Shown: one piece after another, positions 1 through 8,700 of the stretch | Layout: every line of letters starts with the position of its first letter | Position numbering within the stretch: position 1 is the first letter of the stretch | NCBI GenBank assembly: GCA_964498065.1 | Contig: CAZCFZ010000082.1 | Coordinates: 1-16,883, forward strand | Length of the DNA: 16,883 nt | Direction of reading: 5' to 3' | Source: FEN-1297 sp964498065 | GTDB taxonomy: Bacteria > Bacteroidota > Ignavibacteria > Ignavibacteriales > Ignavibacteriaceae | Made by a program: the position numbers and the translations under genes | The notes under the pieces: generated by a model | Database searches by the model: none | What the model was told of the DNA's origin: nothing | What the model saw: the letters and a program-made list of their open reading frames with translations, nothing else

Positions 1-206
1 CAAATGGCTTGAGTGATGGCGAGAATATGCCGTTCGTTAAATGCCCTATCGAAGGCCGAGCCGCGATGGCCTGAAGTTCCGAACATGACGCGCTGAGCCG
101 GTAGCGAAGGATCAGGTACTTCTGTATAATAGGCGGTAACAAGTTTGGGCACGTTAACCAGCATCTCTGGTTCGGCTGGTTTTCCGGCATGAGGGTTTAC
201 TTTCAT
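1..206 (-). CDS. pgm: Phosphoglucomutase (alpha-D-glucose phosphate-specific), N-terminal part
   Basis: Only the first 68 codons are in the window; the gene runs off the left edge. The product closely follows the N-terminus of E. coli-type Pgm: the order HAGKPA, then LVNVPKLVTAYY, then the phosphohexomutase signature FGTSGHRGS (residues 42-50), then FNERHILAITQAI. Pgm interconverts glucose-6-phosphate and glucose-1-phosphate in the cytoplasm and so feeds UDP-glucose synthesis. The catalytic serine motif lies beyond the window. The ATG at 206 is chosen because an AAGGAAGG ribosome binding site lies just upstream and the protein then begins where the family begins. It starts 31 bases after the small membrane protein gene that ends at 238, so the two are probably co-transcribed. 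UDP-glucose is the substrate of the glucan synthase encoded upstream in this window, which makes a functional link plausible. Confidence 0.93.
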   Translation of the reverse strand, partial: MKVNPHAGKPAEPEMLVNVPKLVTAYYTEVPDPSLPAQRVMFGTSGHRGSAFDRAFNERHILAITQAI

Positions 207-237
207 TATCCTTCCTTATGACTATTATTTTAAACCT

Positions 238-465
238 TTATTTGGTCAATTTTTTATTTCTATAAAGCAGCCAGTATATAGCAGCACCAAAAAAGATTAT
301 ATCTAAAGTGGAGAACCACCACCAGCTATTGACGCCAAGCCAGACGTTTTCATTCATCTTTACATTCATACTGCTGTTCATTATTTCGCCGCTGCAGAAG
401 TATAAACAGAGCACTACTATAACCATGAACGCAAAGACAAGGAATCTTTTGTTTGTTTTATGCAT
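238..465 (-). CDS. Small two-helix membrane protein (paralogue 1)
   Basis: A 75-residue protein of no family I can name. It has a basic N-terminus (HKTNKR), a hydrophobic helix at about residues 8-24, a short polar loop rich in Asn and Met (about 28-45), a second Trp-rich helix at about 46-67, and a basic tail (YRNKKLTK). This predicts an inner-membrane hairpin with both ends in the cytoplasm. It aligns over its length with the 73-residue protein at 1006-1227: both have an Arg followed by L-x-x-AF, a Val/Ile-rich first helix, a G-x-I exit, an Asn-rich loop, a Trp entering helix 2 and a Lys-rich end. The ribosome binding site is weak (GCAGG). It sits 31 bases before pgm, and a conserved upstream element lies at 651-692. 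Its function is unknown. A short stress- or envelope-related membrane peptide is an inference from context only. Confidence 0.7.
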   Translation of the reverse strand: MHKTNKRFLVFAFMVIVVLCLYFCSGEIMNSSMNVKMNENVWLGVNSWWWFSTLDIIFFGAAIYWLLYRNKKLTK

Positions 466-650
466 TAGTTTAGCCTGCTTAAATATTGCTTATGCAATTT
501 CTAATTTTTGATAGAAATCCTACTTGCATTTTATTTTCGGCTTTTACAATTGAACTTAAAGATCAAATTTTTTATGCTTGCGCCTGGTAACTCACATGTT
601 ATAGAAGAACCTTCTTCCACTTTTTAATTTATAAAGAGAGCATTCTTAAT

Positions 651-692
651 TCAATCGTTCTAAAGGATGAAAAAGGGACTAAGTCTTTTGGA
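651..692 (-). promoter_or_regulatory. Conserved upstream element, copy A (before small protein 1 and pgm)
   Basis: About 42 bp, matching copy C at 35 of 42 positions when aligned by eye. Read on the plus strand it starts TCAATCG and contains half-sites TAAAGGA (661-667) and AAAGGGA (672-678), spaced 11 bp, followed by an opposed TCTTTTGG. It is the most diverged full-length copy. It lies 185 bases upstream of the start at 465 and in the same orientation to its gene as the other three copies. It is probably a DNA-binding site. An RNA structure is less likely because the differences between copies do not preserve base pairing. Confidence 0.65.
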
Positions 693-861
693 AGTGAAGT
701 TGCCATCATTTGTTTAAAAACGAGGGAATAAACGGTAAGATGATGTTACCTCGACATCGTGTCATGAAAGTTCACCATCAAAAGAGTTTTTCCAGATGTC
801 ACGTTTTATGGGATTTTTCTTTAGAGCGATTACCAGTATCTTGTTAAAATGAATTTCATAA

Positions 862-960
862 TATGAGGGGAAATTTCAACCACTAAAAATTGTGGACGAT
901 GAACAGCTTTCTATTAGAATCATTAAGCAGGCTAATTTTGCGGCCATGATAATTTTCTGG
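862..960 (+). pseudogene. Possible relic of a response-regulator receiver domain
   Basis: The plus-strand frame reads QPLKIVDDEQLSIRIIKQ from about 877 and ends at a TGA near 958. The string KIVDDE followed by a hydrophobic residue and Arg four residues later resembles the beginning of a receiver (REC) domain, which normally reads K-I-L-I-V-D-D-E. The frame opens just after a TAA at 859-861, lacks an ATG and stops after about 30 codons, so it cannot be a working gene. It may be the end of a deleted two-component regulator gene, or chance. The match is short and confidence is low. Confidence 0.3.
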
Positions 961-1005
961 ACCTGACTCATGTTATATCTTTTCCTTAATGAGAATTTTG
1001 ACTAT

Positions 1006-1227
1006 TTAATCACTCTTTTTCCAAAATATTGTCCATCCAAGCAAAACGCTTAGCAACATCGCCAGCATGGCGGGTACCAGCATCCAGCTTATGTTGTTCA
1101 TCATTCCATTCCCATTTATCCCGGCATCATTCAAAGTCGCAGTAATTGCACCGCCTAAAAAAAGGAGGAAAACTATTACAACAATTATAAATGCGAGGAT
1201 AAGGGGTCTGCTAGTTCTAGTAATCAT
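1006..1227 (-). CDS. Small two-helix membrane protein (paralogue 2)
   Basis: A 73-residue protein with a basic start (MITRTSR), a hydrophobic helix at about residues 8-26, a glycine- and asparagine-rich loop (about 31-46), a second helix at about 48-69 and a WKKSD end. It is related to the 75-residue protein at 238-465 in length, helix placement and several aligned residues, so the two are probably paralogues. The start at 1227 has a clear TAGGAG ribosome binding site nine bases upstream, which supports a real gene. The conserved element at 1307-1348 lies 79 bases upstream. I do not recognise the family; the architecture suggests a short inner-membrane hairpin protein. It appears to be transcribed on its own, since its neighbours are separated by spacers of about 500 bases. 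Confidence 0.75.
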   Translation of the reverse strand: MITRTSRPLILAFIIVVIVFLLFLGGAITATLNDAGINGNGMMNNISWMLVPAMLAMLLSVLLGWTIFWKKSD

Positions 1228-1306
1228 AACCTTACGCTCCTAACTTATAATCTAAAAGATTTATATTAGCTTTACGTTCTTAAGCTAAACAGTTATACCC
1301 GGTAAT

Positions 1307-1348
1307 TCAATCGAGCAAAGGGATGAAAAATGGATTACATCTTTTGAA
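1307..1348 (-). promoter_or_regulatory. Conserved upstream element, copy B (before small protein 2)
   Basis: About 42 bp, identical to copy C at 38 of 42 positions. Half-sites on the plus strand are AAAGGGA (1317-1323) and AAATGGA (1328-1334), spaced 11 bp, followed by an opposed TCTTTTGA. It lies 79 bases upstream of the start codon at 1227. Read towards the gene, the inner edge gives TTTG, then 18 bases, then TATAAC. This could be a Bacteroidota-like promoter whose -33 box overlaps the element; that reading is an inference. Confidence 0.72.
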
Positions 1349-1496
1349 TTAGCGAATAGTTAATCCCAATAATAATTTTATAATCATTAATGGATGGATC
1401 TATTTTAACGATATCTTTTAAAAGATTTTGATAGTAAAAATTTAATTACGAGGTATACGGTCAATAGTTATAACAACAATCGAATATTTCTAACTG

Positions 1497-1683
1497 AATT
1501 AACTGAAGTTATGCAAAATAAGAAAAAATCAGATATAGTCATTCCGAACTTGCTTGTCCGTCCTTTGGCGGGATTCGGAATCTGCATATTTAAGTTATTT
1601 TCAGATGCTGAATCAATTGCAGATCCCGGGTCAAGCCCGGGATGACATGGTTCAGCATGACAGTTGCATAACTTCAGCGAATT
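1497..1683. repeat. Nested palindromic intergenic repeat (MITE-like or dispersed palindrome)
   Basis: The outer arms are inverted repeats of 20 bp with two mismatches (1497-1516 and 1664-1683; 14 bp, CTGAAGTTATGCAA, are perfect). Inside are further inverted pairs: ATTCCGAA/TTCGGAAT (1541-1548, 1574-1581), ATCTGCA/TGCAGAT (1580-1586, 1618-1624), TTCAG/CTGAA (1600-1604, 1608-1612) and the hairpin ATCCCGGG/CCCGGGAT (1623-1630, 1636-1643) with a five-base loop. GTCATTCCGAACTTG at 1538 also faces the near-inverse CAAGCCCGGGATGAC ending at 1645. The motifs GTCATTCCGAACTTG and GATCCCGGGTCAAG resemble palindromes dispersed in many environmental bacterial genomes. It holds no open frame. It lies just after the SPFH stop, so it could also act as a terminator or mRNA stabiliser. 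Confidence 0.75.
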
Positions 1684-1717
1684 AATATTTATTAAAATCT
1701 GCTATGGTAGAAATATC

Positions 1718-2608
1718 TCACTTTGAATCCAGAATAATAGGCAGCCCATCTTTTCCGCTTCCTATAATAATAACTTTTGTATTATTCGATTCGGCTATTT
1801 TCAAGGTTGCTTCAATCCCTTTCCAGCGAAGCAATTGTTCGCTGATGCCGGCTGCAACAATCGTCTGAAAGTCGGCTATGCCTTTAGCTTCAATCCGTTT
1901 CCTGTCGGCTTCCTGTTTTTCTTTAGTCAGTATGAATTCCATTCTCTGGCTTTCCTGATCGGCACGCTGTTTTTGTTCTATTGCTTCCGTAAGTTGTACA
2001 GGCAGAGCAACATTACGTATCGGAGTGTTCTCAATAGTTACACCCCTGGGAGCAACCGTCCTTGCCAGTTCTTCCTGAATAGAGGTTCCGAGTCTTTCCC
2101 TTTCGGTTGAATAAAGCGCGCTAGCCTGAAAGCTTGCCGTTACTGCGCGGCTGATGGAACGGAATTGGGGAATAAGAATAATGGTTTCATAATCACCGCC
2201 TGCAACCGTTTTATAAACTCTGGCGGCGGAATCGGGATTAAGCCTGTATAGCGCACTCACTTCCAGCCCGATTGTAAGTCCCTCGCGTGAGAGTACCTGC
2301 ATGGTTTCCTTATGTTCTTTAGTCTGGATGGAAAATTTAATTACATTGGCAAGCGGATTAACTAGATTGATTCCGGCGGGGAGGGGTTTTTCAGATACAA
2401 TACCGAAAAAATCTACCACACCTACATGTCCTGCGGGAATTTGCGTAAAGAACTGAAGCAGCGCAAGAATTCCAAAAACGCAAGCAACTAAAATGCTAAT
2501 TGGCCCGGCAGAACGAAATGCAGAATTATTCTTTGACTTTTTATTTTTTGCTCCCACCCATACAAAAATTGAAATTACGGTAATTAATAGAAATAAAATA
2601 AATAGCAT
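1718..2608 (-). CDS. SPFH/prohibitin family membrane protein
   Basis: A 296-residue protein with two N-terminal hydrophobic segments (about 2-20 and 35-55) separated by a lysine-rich loop. An SPFH (band 7) domain follows at about residues 57-205, with the typical start IPAGHVGVVDFFGIV and the strand-rich region TMQVLSREGLTIGLEVSALYRL. A charged coiled-coil helix at about 205-243 (EAIEQKQRADQESQRMEFIL) matches prohibitins, as does the C-terminal tail with KVIIIGSG. Prohibitin-like SPFH proteins oligomerise into ring-like membrane scaffolds and often influence protease access or membrane organisation; the partner here is unknown. The length fits prohibitins (270-300 residues), with one extra N-terminal helix. 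The ribosome binding site is weak (AGAG). The conserved element at 2680-2721 lies 71 bases upstream, so the gene probably has its own promoter although it follows ndvB. Confidence 0.88.
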   Translation of the reverse strand: MLFILFLLITVISIFVWVGAKNKKSKNNSAFRSAGPISILVACVFGILALLQFFTQIPAGHVGVVDFFGIVSEKPLPAGINLVNPLANVIKFSIQTKEHKETMQVLSREGLTIGLEVSALYRLNPDSAARVYKTVAGGDYETIILIPQFRSISRAVTASFQASALYSTERERLGTSIQEELARTVAPRGVTIENTPIRNVALPVQLTEAIEQKQRADQESQRMEFILTKEKQEADRKRIEAKGIADFQTIVAAGISEQLLRWKGIEATLKIAESNNTKVIIIGSGKDGLPIILDSK

Positions 2609-2679
2609 AATAAACTCTATGTTTAATGAAAATACATGAAAACTTATATATTAAAGATGCTACTAATTGTAATCCATTG

Positions 2680-2721
2680 TCAATCGAGCAAAGGGATGAA
2701 AAAGGGATTACGTCCTTTGGA
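2680..2721 (-). promoter_or_regulatory. Conserved upstream element, copy C (before the SPFH gene)
   Basis: The most regular copy. On the plus strand it has two perfect AAAGGGA half-sites (2690-2696 and 2701-2707), exactly 11 bp apart, with an opposed TCCTTTGG at 2713-2720 and the flank TCAATCG at 2680. It lies 71 bases upstream of the start at 2608 and 70 bases after the ndvB stop. Read towards the gene, TTTG followed by 17 bases and TACAAT could be promoter boxes. Direct 7-bp repeats separated by 4 bp are typical of OmpR/PhoB-type regulators; whether such a regulator binds here is an inference. Confidence 0.72.
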
Positions 2722-2790
2722 TGAAATGGTGCAAGCATATGTTTATCAATCAATCAACGATCTTCGAGAACTAAGAGATATTTATATAGT

Positions 2791-5700
2791 TTAATCGAGA
2801 CGGAGTATTCTTACTTCTACCGAATGTTCCCGGTGATCATTAACAAGAGAAATAAATTTATTGTCATTCTTAACACCGTTTACGGTTATACCTGTACCGA
2901 AATTACCGTCATGCGTTTGATGTATGGTGATATGGTAAAAAGTTTCCCGGAACCTGTAGGACACTTTGTAAGTTTCCCAATCAGCAGGCAAGCACGGTTC
3001 AATAAAAAGTTTGTCATCTTCAAGCCTAAGCCCGAGAAGAGATTCGACAATTAGCCTATACATCCATCCGGCGGAACCGGTATACCACGTCCATCCGCCT
3101 CTTCCGGTGTGCGGCGACAGAGAATAAACATCGGCGGCTATTACGTAAGGTTCCACTTTATATTTTGTAATTGCTTCATGAGTTTTTGAATGGTTCACCG
3201 GATTGATGATTCGGAGCAGTTCCCACGCATTTGTACTGTCGCCTAAAGCGGCAAACGCCATAGCGGCCCATATAGCGGCATGCGTATACTGTCCGCCGTT
3301 CTCTCTTACTCCTGGAACGTAGCCCTTAATATAACCGGGATTCAAATCCGATTTATCAAACGGCGGATCCAAAAGTTGAATTAATAAATGATCCCTTCTA
3401 ACAAGACGTTTATCCAGTTCATTCATAGCCATGTGTAATCGTTCTAAATCCCCGGCACCGGAAAATACGGACCAGCTTTGTACAATAGAATCAATCTTGC
3501 ATTCCGGATTATTCTCCGACCCGAGCGGTGTACCGTCGTCGAAGTAAGCGCGGCGGTACCATTTACCATCCCATCCGTTCCGTTCTATATTTTCTCGCAG
3601 CGCGGAGGCTTCAATTTTGCAGCGTTCAGCGAATGCAAAGTCGCCTTGCATACCGGCAATCTTTGAGAACTTCATCAGCACTTCATAAAGAAAGAATCCC
3701 AGCCAGACACTTTCGCCTTTTCCTTGACTACCGACCTTATTCATGCCGTCGTTCCAGTCACCGGTACCCATTAGCGGTAAACCATGAACGCCAAGCCTTA
3801 AACCTTTTATTATGGCCCGCACACAATGCTGGTATAAACTGCCGGTTTCTTCAGACCTGTTCGGAAGATCGTAATACGAGTCATCCTCCGTATTTACCTC
3901 GCGGCCTTCCAGAAAATTTATTTTTTCATTAAGTACACCGGTGTCGCCGGAGCTAATTACATAACGGCACACAGCTAAAGGCAGCCACAGGTAATCATCC
4001 GAACAACGAGTTCTGACGCCCCGTCCTGACGGCGGATGCCACCAATGCTGTACGTCGCCTTCTTTAAATTGACGGCTCGCCGAGAGAAGCAGGTGCTTAC
4101 GTAAAAGTCCGGGCTCGGAATGAACGAGCGACATAACATCCTGCAGCTGATCCCGGAAACCAAATGCTCCACCGGATTGATAATATCCGCTGCGTGCCCA
4201 AATGCGGCATGCTAAGGTCTGGTATAAAAGCCAACCGTTTGTTAGTATATTTAAGGAAGTATCAGGCGTATCAACCTGTACGACGCCCAAGGCGTGCTTC
4301 CAATATTGCCATACCTCTTCTAATGCGCTTCGCGCTGCAATTGCTCCCTGGAAACGCCACAGCAGCTTTCCGGCTTCTTCATAATTATTGCCGGCGCCGA
4401 GTTTAAAAATTATCTCACGCTCTTGTCCGTCGTCCAGGTCGAAAGGTACCATTATCGCGGCGCATGGATCTAAAGCGGCCCCAATCTTACCTGAAAGATG
4501 CATACTGGTCATAGCAGCCGGTTTCTGGATACTGCCGTTACGGCCTAAGAATTCTGCCCGGCTGCAGCTAAATGTACTTTCAGCGGAGTCTGTTTGAAAG
4601 AATGCTATTATTTCTGAGAACTCAGAGTTATACGAATTCCGCGCATAAATCGCTCCGTTGATCGGATCAATTTCCGTAATTACATGCATAACCGATTTCG
4701 GGGGCAGATCGCCCAATACAAGTTCTACATAACCTGTAGCTGTTAGTTTTCTATGTCTGCCCGACAGGTTACGTACTTTCAACACTGAAAATTTTATTGA
4801 TGCGTTAAGTGCAACATAAATCCATAGCTCGGAGCGGATGCCGTCTTCGGTATGTTCAAAAACGCTGTAACCGAAACCGTGGCGGCTAACATAAATCCCG
4901 GCACCGCGGCTCGGCAGCGGAGAAGGCGACCAGAAATGTCCGGTCTCTTCATCACGAATATAAAAAGCTTCTCCGTTCGAATCGCTCACAGGATCATTAT
5001 TCCAGGGTGTCAGCCTGTACTCATGTGCGTTTTCGTTCCACGTATAAACCGGTCCGCTTTCGGAGATTATCGTCCCGAAGCCGGGATTTGCTATTACATT
5101 TACCCACGGCGCTGGTGTTACCTGTTTTTCTGAAGTAGTTATTATATATTCGCGTCCGTCTTGTGTGAATCCACCGTACCCGTTATAGAATATCAAATCG
5201 GCGCGGGCCGACATAGGAACATCCCGGTGGTTTTTATTGAAGATTCGAACCGGTTTTAAAAGCGGCACGTGTACTTCAGTTATACTGCGATGATTTATTT
5301 GCGACTCAAGAGTTCCCTGTCTATCCGAAATGATAATGCGGGCGACGGTCTGAATAAGAATGCGGTCTTCATTTGAAATCTGATCGGCCTGCCTAACGAA
5401 TATTCCGCCGGGCCGGTCAATTATATTGGCTTCTATGCCGGCGGCAATCAATCGCATTATTTGTTCCTGAAGCTGCTGACGGTAACCGGCATGGTCTTCG
5501 TTCCAAATTACAAGATCAACCGCAAGTCCTTTTAAGCGCCAGTACGCATGGGCCTGCACTATTTGCTCTACAAGACCAATATTAGCCGGGTCTTCTATTT
5601 GCAGAAGTACGATAGGCAAATCACCGGATATAGAATATCCCCATAACCCGGATTGACCTCTTCTATTTTGGATAATAATGCTGGAGTCCGCACGCAGGAA

Positions 5701-8700
5701 GGAATCAACGTAGATGATTGAGTTTGCGAGGCGTGCGTAAAGCAGTGCGTCGGTTTCCGCGGCATTTATTTGCCGCAGCACTACCTGACTGTGAGTGTAT
5801 GCTAACTCGAAGACGCGATTGGCGAGACGCCGGTCCTGATACTTATCTATAAGGCTTAAAGCTTTATCCCTGGTTTCGCCGAGACCAAAAATCATATCAA
5901 TTGTAGCAGTTTCTTCGGGCTCAAGTATTATATGATACCGGATTGCAACAATCGGATCCAGCACCGGACCCTGACTGTTTGAAAGCACAGCCGGCTCTTT
6001 CATTGCTTGAGGATCATTAATTGTATTTCCACGTCCGATGAATTGCATTCTGTCGGTTTCGTACGACACTTCTTCTACTTTTGCACCGCGTACAGACATC
6101 ATATGAAACATCCATAATGTTTGATCTTCGGGGGAGCGTGGTCTGCGAGTGCACAAAATTGCATGTCGCTCACGTTTAATCTCGGATTCAACGAAAAGAT
6201 TACTGAACGCAGGATGCAGTGCGTCGGATGCTGATGAAGCAAGTACAACTTCCGCATAGCTGGTAATGTCTATTACTCTTCGTGTACGCAAACGGTTAGT
6301 AAGATGAACCCGCCGCAGTTCAATGTCATCTTCGGGTGAAACTACAATCTCTGTATGCATATCGAAGTTCTGATCGCTCCGTCGAAATTCAGCATGTCCT
6401 TCCGAGAAAATAACTTCATAATTCTTCGATTGCTTTAGTGACGGTTGAAATGCAGTTGACCAAAACTCTCCGTTGTCTGGATCGCGGATAAAACAAAACG
6501 TACCCCAGTTGTCGCAAGTACTATCTTCCCGCCAGCGGGTAACGGCAATATCTTTCCATCTGCTATAGCCGCCGCCTGCATTTGTTATCATTACGCTGTA
6601 CCTGCCGTTCGACAGCAGCTGAACCTCCGGAACCGCGGTACTAGGATTTTTTAATATGCGCACCGGCATTTCTGTAATTCCGGTATTTGCATGAGTATCA
6701 GAAAGTCCGGAAGTATGCAAGTAAAGCGACATGGTTCTCGGAATTCTCTCGTGAAGCAGCAGCATTGTAGCTTCGATCAACGGATCCGATTCAAATCGCT
6801 TCTGCATAGGGCGATCCAATAAAAGATAAGCAAGCGAAAGCAGACTCATGCCTTGATGATGTGCCATGAAAGATTTGACCACAAAACTCGGCTGATCACG
6901 GGGGAGTCGGGAAGACGTATAGTCTACTGCTTCATAGAAACCGAACTTTCCTACTAATCCGTTAGAGGCAAGCTTCTGAAGGTTAACGCATGCCTCTTCG
7001 GGTTCTATCATTAGCGCGAGAGCCGATGCGTAAGGCGCAATAACCAGATCTTCCGCCAGTCCGCGTTTAAGCCCCAATCCGGGTACTCCGAATGCACGGT
7101 ACTGGTAATTGAGATTGACATCGACCGTATTAAAACATGATTCGGAAATACCCCACGGTACGCCGCACTGTTTTCCATATTCAATTTGTCTTTCCACAGC
7201 CGCTTTATATGTCTGATCAAGCAGTGTGTTTTCGAATGTCGGCATCACCAGCAGCGGCATCAGGTACTCAAACATTGAACCACTCCATGAAAGGAGAATA
7301 GGCTCACCACCGACTGTAGTTAATAATCGCCCTAAAGCAAACCAGCTTTCTTGGGGCAATTGCCCTTGAGCAATAGCAACGAATGTGCTCAATCTTGCTT
7401 CCGAAGCCAGAAGATCATAGTAACTTGGATCACGACGTTTTTCGTCGATACTGTAGCCGACAGAAAGTAAGTGACGTGTATTGTCATACATAAAGTCATA
7501 TTCCATATCGGAAAATTTGCCAGATTGTATAGCAATGCCTTTGATGACTTCAATCCTCTCATCAGCGCGTTTTGCACCTTCTGTTATCTGTTGTCGAAAC
7601 TTATTTATCCGTTCACTCTTTTCAGCAGTTAAGTCATGAGAAAGCCACCCTATGACAGGCGGCAATTCTCTATCAAGCCTTGCCAGTTCATGCAGTGAAG
7701 GAATTTCATCGTAACCGGGAAACAAGTTTTTTATGTCTGGATCCGCCGGATGTACAATCCATGGAACAAGAAACGTCAGTTCATCAAGAGCATTCCGGCA
7801 TTGTTTGGCTAGCGCGTTAATCCACCATGCAGTTTGATTTTCAGCGCTTGAAATAAATTGTTTTTCTAATTTCTCTACAGATGCCGTTAGAAGTTTAAGA
7901 CTTTGCCATACCGCCGAAAGTGTAACCGGGGGAGAGTTTAGGTTTAACTCCAAATCTTTTTGAAGCTGAACGAATTGAGCTCGATCATTCTCCTTATCAA
8001 GTTCCATAAGAATTTTTAGAGTGTCACTTATACCTTCAAATAATTGCGGTTCCACAATATTATGATCGGGAAGAGCAAGAATACCCTGGCGTAGTGTGAG
8101 CAGATGGCCCGCAAGGTTCCCGCTGTCAACCGAAGAAATATAACGAGGCCGCAGAGGCTGTAAAGATTGTGTGTCGTACCAGTTTAAGAAATGCCCCCGG
8201 TACCGTTCCAGTTTTTCCATTGTTCGGAATGCGTTCGAGGTACGTTCGATGAGCCGGCCGGCAGTAATATAGCCGAAGTCGTACGCAGATAAATTAGCAA
8301 GGAGCGCAAGCCCCATATTAGTAGGAGAAGTGCGATGCGCGACTGCGGCAACGGAATTTTCTTGATAGTTATCCGGCGGCAGCCAGTTATCTTCCGGCCC
8401 GACAAATGTCTCGAAGAACGACCATGTTTTCCTTGAAAGGTTCCGTAAAAATAATTTCTGATTAGCTGATAATTTTGCTTCACGTTGTGAGAGAGGCAAA
8501 CTTATCCACCATGTAATAGCCGGTGATGCAGCCCAAATAATTAGTATCGGTAAGGCAATGACAGGAACAGCTTGTTTTGAAAGCCCGAAATATATGATAG
8601 AAAAAATAGCAAAGACGGGAGATATCCACATCGTTCTGTAAGAGCCGAAGAGGTTGATGCGGTTTTTACGCCCTCTAACATTGGATGGATTCCACTCGAG

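Larger units (their letters stand above)
466..1005. other. 540-base spacer between the two small membrane protein genes
   Basis: No intact gene is visible on either strand. The spacer holds one copy of the conserved upstream element (651-692) and a possible response-regulator fragment (about 862-960, plus strand). The stretch 700-860 and the stretch 466-650 show only short open frames without ribosome binding sites and are otherwise featureless to me. The long distance (185 bases) from the element to the start at 465 suggests an extended leader or a displaced promoter. Confidence 0.7.
1228..1717. other. 490-base spacer with regulatory element and palindromic repeat
   Basis: The spacer lies between the SPFH gene and small protein 2. 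It contains the conserved element copy B (1307-1348) and a nested palindromic repeat (1497-1683), each listed separately. The stretch 1350-1495 is very AT-rich and shows nothing else I can support. No intact gene is visible on either strand. Confidence 0.75.

Noticed and set aside
1835..2110. Open frame of 91 codons on the plus strand.
   Set aside because: It is antisense to the conserved SPFH domain and coiled coil, with no supporting start signal.
651..2721. The repeated elements A-C as a degenerate CRISPR array.
   Set aside because: The spacing is hundreds of bases with genes in between, there are no uniform spacers, and no cas genes are seen.
2722..2790. Rho-independent terminator after ndvB.
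   Set aside because: Only a weak, interrupted stem (ATCTT with AAGAGAT) and no U-tract; not enough to call.
3528..3932. Open frame of 134 codons on the plus strand.
   Set aside because: It lies wholly inside ndvB on the opposite strand, has no recognisable domain and no good ribosome binding site. The same applies to the other short plus-strand frames across 2824-10999.
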